A stretch of DNA of 64,000 bases, from the NCBI GenBank assembly GCA_032358165.1, contig JAALGY010000032.1, positions 1,054,001-1,118,000 of the forward strand, read 5' to 3'. Below are positions 55,825 to 64,000 of the stretch, piece after piece. The translations under genes and the position numbers were made by a program. How positions within the stretch are numbered: the stretch's first letter is position 1; the number at the start of each line of letters is the position of its first letter. The notes beneath the pieces are model-generated. The model was not told the DNA's origin. It saw only the letters and a list, made by a program, of their open reading frames with translations, and did no database searches. The stretch is from Diplosphaera chodatii. Lineage: Eukaryota; Chlorophyta; Trebouxiophyceae; Prasiolales; Stichococcaceae.

Positions 55825-58800
55825 ATGGGGCGCGGGCCCCGGGCCAAGAAGCGAAAGCCGGCGGTGGTCGAGCCGCAACCTCTGGACGCCTTCGAGGCAG
55901 ACGACCAGCTGCCGGCAGAGGAGCAGCCCAAGAATGCCAACAAGCGCTATGACGTGAGATGCTGCTGTGGGGACATTTGCACACCGTTCAGTGCCATGCA
56001 TTGGCTGCCAGAGCGGGTGCAAGGGATGCGTGCTGCGCATCCTGGCTCATGCGTCAAGCCTGCATAGACGCTGGAACACTGCCATATACCAACGTGTGAC
56101 CAGTGCCCTCAACGAGTGTTTAGCTTGGACAGCAAGCGCCTGGTTGCAGATGTTGCCGTATTGCGGCGGCTGGTAACTTGGTGCAATCTGCAACGCACAG
56201 CTGGCGGACGGTCTGGAGTTTGAGCTGCCGTCGGACATCGAGGAGGATGAGGAGATTGACGAGGACATGGCGTTCACAGCGGAGGATAAGATTCGCTACG
56301 CTGGCATGTTTGGCAACGACTCTGACGATGGCGGCGGCGGCACCGCAGAGGAGGCCCTGCTGGCCTCGGATATGTCCGAGGACGACAACTTCGCAGACGT
56401 AAGTGGTCGTGGTCGTCCAGCTGGTGCACATGCTGGATCAGGACCGAAGGCGTCAACTTACCACTGTTGAGGAGCAAACCCTCAACATCCATTCCTTGCT
56501 CCAAACACAGGACCTTTCCGAGGATGAAGTGGGAGCTGCGGGGAATGACAGCGAGGATGAGCGGCGGCACGCGGCCATGCTGGCTGACGTGCGGGCAGCG
56601 GGTGATGCCAACCGTAAGCGCAAGCGGCGAGATGTGCTGATCTCGGAGGCATACCCCGAGTCCGAGTACAACCTAAACCCTGCAGCTGCCTCAGGAGGTG
56701 GGTCACCCTGATAAATGCCCTTTCTCCTGCACGTCGTGGTTGAGCCTCCTGCATGTAGACAGTACGTCAGCAAGTACTGTCTACATCTCCTGCTCAGGAA
56801 ACGGTGGCAGATCATCTGACATGTGTAGTGTTAGAGTAGCCACTTCCTGCTGATGCACTGTCAGTGTTGTTGTTGGCAGCAGGCGCTGAGAGTGGGGAGC
56901 TGCAGCTGTCGGACCTGATCAAGGGCCTGGGCAGCAGCAGAAGCAAGCTCGGCGCCTCACGGAAGCTGCTGGAGCGCCTCGAGCGCCGCGGCCAGGCCGT
57001 CGCAGCGCCGCTGCCCGGCAATGTGCAGGCATGTCGTCCACACGCTCCGCTGCTCCCAGCTCAGCTTGCTGCACTGCAGCTGCCTGCTCCGCAGTGCTGC
57101 TGGATGAGCTTGTCCGCAAGCAGGCAACTTGAGTGGGCTTTTCTGAACGCTTGTGCAGGCGCGTCAGGAACGGAAGGCCGCCTATGAGGTCACCTCCCAG
57201 GACGTCACCAAGTGGCAGCCCATGGTCAAGGTGAGCAGCATGCCTACGCAGGCAGGTGATGCAGGCACTTGGCGATGCTACAGTGTTCGATGCCATGTGC
57301 TAGGTCCAGCACATTTAAAGGTGTAGCAGTCTCAACTGAACAGCAGTCATTGTATGCTACTCCCTGCACAGGCAAACCGTGAGGCGCCGACGCTGGCGTT
57401 CTCGAAGCCCCGCGGCGGCGCAGCCAAGGCCACGACGACAGCAGCGCTCACGGCGCAGTTCCTGCCGGAGACGGACATGGAGGCCGAGGTGGCCGCACTG
57501 CTGCAGGCTGCGGGCATGCACACCGCTCAGGCGGTGGAGGACACAGAGGACGCCCTCACGCCCAAGGTGGGGCGCCCGCATCCCCACCCCATGTTGCTAC
57601 CCCCATCACCGCACGCCTGAGCCGCGGTGCAAATGCTTCCTTGCACGACATTCTTCGCTTCACCAATATGAGCTGCGAGTTGCAGTGCACTGCAGAGTCT
57701 TGTGCCCGCGTCAGGCGATGGTCGATTCATCACGGTTCTGCAACAGCCACACGCGATGGGGGCCCCCTGTGCGTGCATGCAGGCGCTGTCGGCGGAGGAG
57801 CAGCAGGCGCGGCGGGACCGGCTGGCCAAGATGCGCGCGCTGCTGTTCTACCACGAGCGCAAGGCCGCCCGCATGAAGGCCATCAAGTCCAAGGTGCGGT
57901 GGCGCAGCTGCCACACTCCCAACCTGCGATCGGGCCACCCATTTGCAATAAGATCAACACTTGTCCACACCGCAACATGGCGGACGAGCCCTTTTACTCT
58001 GCCAGAGCGTCGTGGCGTGGCTGTGTACATGGTTGCTCCTCTTATACGAGGAGCCCCTCTCCATGGCTTGCAGGACTACAGGCGGCGGCTGAACCGTGCG
58101 GAGCGGCGCAAGGCGGAGAAGGAGGGCGACGGCAGCGGCGCCGCCCTGCGCGAGGCCGCCGAGGACGCCGAGTTCGAGCGCGCCAAGGTGCCTGCTGTCG
58201 ACTGCTGGTGTAGAATTGAAAACTTAAAGTTATTGATGCTGCCTGCAGTGGCTACCGCGGGTACAGCCAGCATCACAGCACTGGTCTTGCACCCATGGCA
58301 CAGGCATTTTGCGCGAATGCTCCCGACATCGCTGCTGGTTGCCCAACGTGATTGTTCAAGCTGCGGTTCTGCTGGCTTGCAGGAGCGGCTGACGCTGAAG
58401 CACAAGAACACGAGCAAGTGGGCGAAGCGGGCGCTGCGTCGGGGCATCAACGTCATGGACGAGACGACCAAGGAGGCGATGCAGGAGCAGCTGCGGCTGG
58501 GCATGCAGCTGCGCCAGAAGGTGCGCTATTTGGGGCCGAGCACGAACTGGTCCATTCGCAACTTCCTCACTGCTCATGTACTTGGTTCATTGCACGACAG
58601 TTACAGTGCAGTGCACCATGGGCCGCTGTCGTGGTCCGTGTGCATTGGGACGCTTGTGATATTGTGGCGGGGTTGTACTGTCAGTTTGGCGATGTCAGTG
58701 TTTGCGCACCTGGACAGGTGAAACAGGCGCAGAGCAGCGAGTCAGACAGCGAAGGCAGCACCTCAGCGTCTGATGACGAGGGGCCCGGCAGAGGTCGTGA

Positions 58801-61596
58801 TGGCAATCATGCGGCAGCTGGTGAGGTAGACCATGCGGGCGCGGCCAGGGAAGCCAAACACAGAGCAGCGTATGGCAAGAGCCGTGCCGCCGCACTCGAA
58901 GTGCTGCAAGGTGCGATCTGCATGCTGCTGCCAGCAGCAACCTGCGCCTGCAGTGTGCGCTGGCGCGTTGCCATCGGAATGAGACAGCAGTTTCTGCATG
59001 TACTTTTGGTGCACTGTAAAGTGACTTGCGCTGCTGCAACAGATGCCAATACGGATGCGGAGGAGGGCAGGGGGCTGTTTGCACTGCCCTTCATGCGGAG
59101 GGCAGCAGAACAGCAGCGCGCGGCTGCCGCTGCGGATGCTGCCTCGCTGCTGCAGTCCATCGAAGCCGAGGCAAGGCACCCACCCCGCGCTGTATGCCTG
59201 CTCGTGCTTTCCTGCCAAAGTGCAGTTTGTCCTGACGGGGTGAGACCTGGCGCTTGCTTGCCTCCGCAGCGCTGGGACCTTGCGTACAAGCTTTTGCCGT
59301 GACCCCTTTGATCAGAAGGAAATTGTGGATGTCTCGGCAGGTGGCTGGGGTCCCAGAGGACGAGCTGCAGCAGGATGACCAGCAGGGCGCTGCCCAGGGG
59401 CGCTTCTCCTTCGGCGCTGGCGCCGCTTTCGGGCAGAACGGAGCTGCAGTGGCGGCTGCCAATGCTAGGTGCGGATATTGCAACCGCAGCAAACCAGAGT
59501 CATGCTTGCAGCACCAAAAAACCTGACTCCCCGGCATCGTGGACCCTGCTGTGCGCAATGATGAATAGCTCAATTTCTGACACCTCTTGTTTGAAGGCCG
59601 CAAGGTCTTGTGAACTTACTTATGCTATCCAGACTGAGCGCACAGCATCCCTCCACACAGATACATAGCTCGTTTGAACAACCTTGGTCTCCAAAGGCGG
59701 CCACAATCTGCAGTTGCAGCCCTTGGCTGGTTTTGTGAGCGTGAACAGCATTCGAGCCTGTACTGCTGATCAGCCTTGATCACTTCCTTGTTGGCCTTGT
59801 TGCAGCAGTGATGATGATGATGATGCCGGCGAGCACGAGGATGCTGACGCACGCACGCAGCGTCTGACTAGAGCCCGGCAGCGGGCAGCAGCTGCAGAGG
59901 CATTTTCTCGCGACGGCGGCGGCGGCAGTAGAAAAGCGAGCGCCCCTGGCGGCCCTGCATCCAGTGTACCAGCAGTGGATCTGCCGACCAGCCGCCCAGA
60001 CAGCGGTGCGCAGGCAAGCGACGACGGTGCTGCAGGCACGGCAGGCATGCAGGCACCTGCGCAGCTCAACCAGCAGCTTCGGGGCGACCGCCTGTTTGGC
60101 GGCGCCTCCTCAGCCGCTGGTGCTGGCCGCAGCCTGAACATGCAGCAGGCTGTCAGTGGCGGCCATGGCGTCAGCATTGGGCCCGCCAGTCGTGTTGCAG
60201 CCGTCCCAGCTGGTGCAGCAGCAGTTGACAGTCCGGATACGCCTGCTGCTGCAAGGAGTAGGAGCATTGGCCGTGATGGTGGAGGCAGCGGCGACAGCAG
60301 GGATAGCTCAGGGGATGATGCTGATGAGGCAGCACCAGCGGAAACCATGCAGCCACTGTCAGGTGCGTGCAGCATGCTGACAACCCTCTGGTGTCACACA
60401 GTGCTTGAATCATCAGCATATCAGACTGTGCGTCTGCATCCTACAGCTTCTGCTTCTTATAGCTTCTAATTTAAGTTGCGTGTCGTGCGACCACTGAGTA
60501 AACATGGTGTCATCCGCAGGCAACGAGCTGACCCAGCGGGAGCTGGTTGCAATGGCCTTTGCCGGCGACGATGTGGCGGCAGACTTTGCAGCTCAGAAGG
60601 CAGAGGAGGCAGAGGCCGAGGCTCCAGTAGCGGACACAGGCCCCGGCCTGCTGCCCGGCTGGGGCTCCTGGGCAAGTGCAAAGCGCATGCAGCGCGACGC
60701 CGAGGCGGCAGCCCGCAAGGCCAAGCAGTGAGCCGCCTGAGCCCTCACTCCACTCCAGTGCCTGCACCCCATGCAGCTTGATGCAGGACCCTGCGTGCTC
60801 CAGCTATCTGGAGGTGCCATTGGTGTCCCCAGAGCTCGATGCCTCGCCTCCGTACGGGATCTTCAGATGGCGATTGCAGCTCTGAAGTGTCGTTGGATCC
60901 CACCCTGCAGGCAAAAGGAGGCGGCGTTGGCCAAGCGCAAGGACGCCAAGCAGGCGCACGTGATCATCAGCGAGAAGTGGGACCGCAAGTCGCAAAAGTA
61001 TGCGGCCAAGGCGGTGCCCTTCCCCTTTGATGGCCGCGACACCTACGAGCGCTCCATCCGCCAGCCGCTCGGCGCTGACTTCAACACCAACGCGTCCTTC
61101 AGGTGAACTCGCATACCATTAGTCAAGTGCACACATCGTTTCGGCAGTCCAGCATACCCAGCCAGCATGCACTCTACAACCAAAGTGAGAGGGTGGCATG
61201 TGCATCTACACCTGGTCTGTCCGCACTTTAGCCACCGCACGGCAGCCAATGCCACGTGCTCACAGTGAAGACACAGACCAAGCAATCATGGTACTACCTG
61301 TTGCTGGCGCCTGGCAGCTGCAGCAGCAAGGCTGCCCATGACAAGCATGCTGGACCTTGTCATGTCTGCTGTGACACTACCTCATGCTCAGCCTGCCCAT
61401 GCGCAGGGACCTGACGCGGCCGGCGGTCATCAAGGAGGCGGGGCTCCTCATCCAGCCGCTGCAGTACAGCAAGGGCGCGTCCGAGAAGACGGCCGGCAAC
61501 ACCGGCACCAGGGGGCCGCGCCCCGCCAAGGGTGACGGGCCACCAAAGAACAGGCCGCGCGTCAAGGTGCTGGCTGGCGGTATGCCCCGCAACTGA
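55825..61596 (+). CDS. UTP14: U3 snoRNP / SSU processome protein UTP14
   Basis: Nucleolar 18S rRNA maturation factor of the small-subunit processome. Sixteen exons: 55825-55953, 56201-56398, 56511-56697, 56883-57028, 57159-57230, 57372-57566, 57783-57893, 58074-58187, 58383-58520, 58718-58910, 59043-59170, 59341-59468, 59806-60362, 60520-60727, 60911-61102 and 61407-61596, all in phase, 961 residues. Family marks: basic N-terminus MGRGPRAKKRKP, acidic EEDEEIDEDMAF, EAYPESEYNL, VTSQDVTKWQPMVKANREAP, RRRLNRAERRKAEKEG, LKHKNTSKWAKRAL, LFALPFMRRA, LLPGWGSWA and VPFPFDGRDTYERSIRQPLG. It ends with a Gly/Pro/Lys/Arg tail. Introns after 57028 (GCATGT) and 59170 (GCAAGG) have GC donors. The 557-base exon 13 is low-complexity. 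Confidence 0.95.
56753..56786. repeat. inverted repeat, 13-bp perfect arms, 8-base loop
   Basis: ATGTAGACAGTAC at 56753-56765 and its exact reverse complement at 56774-56786, inside the UTP14 intron between 56697 and 56883. The transcript would form a stable hairpin. It may be a miniature-element footprint or an RNA structure. Confidence 0.8.
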
Positions 61597-62016
61597 CATG
61601 CAGGACCTTGCTTTGCGCCGGGCCAGGGGCAGGTTCTGGAACTTATGTTTCTGATCGATCAATCAAGCGTGTTGCACTGCCTCTGCATGTACATCTATGG
61701 TATACTACGATAGCATACAGTATGCTGTGTCGGGTACCTGTGGTCTAGGGCTCTTCCGAGCACAAAGTGTGTGGAGGCACGCCAGTTCGTGGTTTGGGCT
61801 TGGCAATGACGTCGTGTAAGTTGAGAGCAACCAATCGATAGTCCGAGAGCCTGAAACGACACCACACCCTGTGGCGCATGCTTCACCTCCTTCACTTGGC
61901 TTTGAGCTGCGCATCAGCATGCTGAGTTTGTGCAAACCAGTAGTCGCGAACAATCGGTGCTGTCATGGGCAGATAATGCTGAAGCTGCCCTGATGACGGC
62001 GTGGCGGCCCCATTGA
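61597..62016. other. intergenic, convergent 3' ends
   Basis: About 420 bases between the UTP14 stop (+) and the right-edge gene (-). It is AT-richer near 61690-61730. No feature recognised. Confidence 0.45.
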
Positions 62017-64000
62017 CCTACGGCTTCAACACCAGCGCTTTGATGTTGCAACAGTGCTGCGCGCTGCCGCCCCCGCGCTGCCCCTGCTGCCCAAGCCCCT
62101 GGCTGTGCTGTCCCGGCTGTTGCCAGAGCGCGCGGTCTGCGCAGCAGCACACCTTCTGTCGCCGGACTGCCCATTCTTGGCACTTTGGCAAACGCCACGT
62201 TGGACAATGGGTGATCGCTGGGTTTGAAGGTCCTGGCTGAGACCATATCGCACATACCTGGCTGCTGCGCTGGGACACTGCAGGCCCTGAGGGTGCCGCC
62301 ATGGCCTGGGCTGCTGGTCGTGTGGTGCGCTCCGTCATTGCGCCACTGGGCGAGCGACCCAGATCAGACGACATCCTGGGCACATTGAGAATATTGTCTG
62401 TTTGAGTGCATGTCCCAGACACTGTGCTGAGCAGCAGTGTGAGGCGGCATCATGTGTTGCCGCCTCGCAGCTGGGCTGACCTGCGTGCCGAGGCGGGTCC
62501 CCTGGCTGATGCTGGACCCCTTGCGGAGGCCGGTCCCCCGCGCGGCGTGGCCGACCCCGAGATGCCCGACAGCGACAGCCTGCAAAGCAATCTGAAACTT
62601 TGAATCGCCCGGGTTGCTGTGTTTTCGTTGAAGTTCATAGATGTTCGTCCAGGCTGTCAGCCAGCTGCTGGCAAGCACTTTGTGTGCAGCGTGCCCTGGT
62701 AGCAGGTCCCACCTGGGAATCCTGGACGAAGTGCTGGGTGGCACAGCGGGTGAGACACTGCCAGCCCTGCCGCCAGGCAATGAACTCCGCGCTGGCGTTC
62801 CAGCACCAGCCCGTGCCCCCGCCGCCGTAGCCCTGCCGTTCAAGGAGACTGCAACAAACAATACCCCTCAGTACCCTGCGCTGCCAACCGATCACGACTA
62901 TACAAGAGTCGGCAGCAACCAGGTTCCACAGTGATGTATCTAGCAGTGTCCAGCAGACCCTACCAGCAGCTGGGCCGTCCACAGTGGCAGATGAGCTTCC
63001 TGATGAGGAGCCTGCGGAGTTTCGGCGCTCAGCGTTTGTGATCTTTCCACCCCCTGCAGCCGGACCAGCTGTGGGGCATGCCACGCCCACCGCCGCCGGC
63101 GGCGGCCCGCGCGGCGTTGCAGGGCCCCGCGGCGTGGCTGCGCCCCCTGCAGTGTTGCCGGTCGGCTTCACTCAGTTCCTGCCAGATCCAGGCGAGCCCT
63201 TCGGGATCGTGGATGTAGCAAATGCCAGTCGCACAGCCTGGTTGACAGGACCTCGGCAGCGCCGCCGGCTAGTAGCGCACCTCTGGGACTAGCGAGCGGC
63301 GGGCGGGGCGTCGGGCTGCCTGCGGGTCGGGGTGTGCGTGGCGGCAGGCCCGCCGGGGTGGCCGCCTCCGCGTTGGCACGCAGCCAGGACAGCGACGCCT
63401 GCGTGCGAGCTGACAGCGGCGTGGCCTGTCGGTGTTCCTGGAGACAGAAACAGCACCGCTTCCGTGAGAGCGACATCACAGTGCAAGCAGCAGTGAATCG
63501 TCATACCAGGTTTCTGGCGAATCCCCATCTGCTGTGAAGAGCATCGTGTCACTGCCATTCTGTAGGGTTGCAAGTGCCACAGACGTACAGTGCTAACACA
63601 GCTTGCTCAACAGGGCTGCAGCAGTTCGATGGAGCATCACAGCAGCGTTGAGCTACAGCTTCAACAGTGTATTGCATGGCAGCGCGTGCGGTCTTCTACG
63701 ATCCAGCAGTCACATCAGCCAGTACTTGCTCTCGCTCACAAAGACCTGGTTGCATCTTGTGCCACTTGCCTGGTGAGCAACGCTGACGTTCAGCAGGGGC
63801 ACGCGGGGGGCGCTGACGCGGCTGCTGGATGCATCTGCGGGCGTGCTGCAGCTGCCGCCCTCGCTGGCAGGCGTGACTGATGGTGCAGCAGGGAGGAGCT
63901 GCGGCATGCTCCGCCGCCGCTGCTGCTGCAGGGCCGCCACCTCGTCCTGCAGACATGCAGCACCTGGTCTCTGAAAAGCAATCACAATGTCATGCTGCCC
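62017..64000 (-). CDS. disordered Pro/Arg/Ala/Ser-rich protein (5' part outside window)
   Basis: C-terminal part of a gene that continues beyond 64000. Exons with matching phase: 63946-63770, 63437-63281 and 63146-62964. Further exons at about 62832-62713, 62591-62488, near 62390-62260, 62240-62165 and down to a stop near 62017-62026 are less sure; one phase between 62964 and 62591 does not close. The first exon starts with a short helix (DEVAALQQQRRRSM), perhaps the end of a coiled coil. The rest is disordered with repeated basic-Pro motifs (PRTPRP, TPRPPLASPRG, ATPRGPATPRG, GPASAR x3). This pattern occurs in microtubule-binding and RNA-binding tails, but I do not recognise the family. The intron after 63770 has the strong GC donor CAG|GCAAGT. 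Confidence 0.6.
62488..62545 (-). repeat. three tandem 18-base coding units (GPASAR)
   Basis: In the right-edge gene the six-residue unit GPASAR occurs three times in a row, from imperfect 18-base DNA units. Confidence 0.6.

Overview
The window looks like nuclear DNA of a green alga. Nearly every gene is split into short exons (typically 60-230 bp) by introns of roughly 70-250 bp that end in TGCAG-type acceptors. Plastid and mitochondrial targeting leaders are recognisable, plant-type proteins are present (plastid threonine synthase, plant-like class IV aminotransferase, SPX-RING ubiquitin ligase, fasciclin/arabinogalactan proteins), and spacing is tight, about 25 genes in 64 kb. A trebouxiophyte (Chlorella/Coccomyxa-like) is my best guess, by inference only. 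No bacterial operon, virus, CRISPR array, transposon or rRNA was found, and no convincing tRNA.

Layout, left to right: the 3' end of a beta-barrel-like gene (1-198, +); RNA polymerase subunit RPB3 (-); a CS-ankyrin-TPR co-chaperone (2887-6216, +); two tandem GPI-anchored fasciclin genes (6576-11006, -); a GHMP sugar kinase (-); cyclophilin PPIL3 (+); intronless plastid threonine synthase (-); a CRAL-TRIO protein (+); an intronless, acylated TKL-like kinase (-); an unknown organelle-targeted membrane protein (22597-23946, +); two small one-pass membrane loci (24205-25414, -); organellar cysteinyl-tRNA synthetase (+); ornithine aminotransferase (-); a small plastid protein (+); tubulin cofactor TBCE (-); a metallophosphoesterase (+); an SPX-RING E3 ligase (-); a D-amino-acid aminotransferase/ADC lyase-like enzyme (-); PIG-V (+); two FKBPs (-); an alpha/beta hydrolase of the DUF1749 type (+); a double ubiquitin-like protein (-); UTP14 (+); and a disordered, repeat-rich protein running off the right edge (-).

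The genes are mostly unrelated housekeeping functions. Some themes recur: protein folding (the ANK-TPR co-chaperone, PPIL3, two FKBPs, TBCE), GPI anchoring (PIG-V makes the anchor that the two fasciclin proteins appear to need), amino-acid metabolism (threonine synthase, OAT, DAT) and RNA biology (RPB3, UTP14, CysRS). Exon ends were placed by hand. For most genes the reading frame closes across all junctions, which gives internal support; unresolved junctions are named in the entries.

The most unusual signals are a high share of GC-AG introns, very small exons, an intronless/intron-containing FKBP pair, and a ubiquitin-like protein with an internal LRLRGG.
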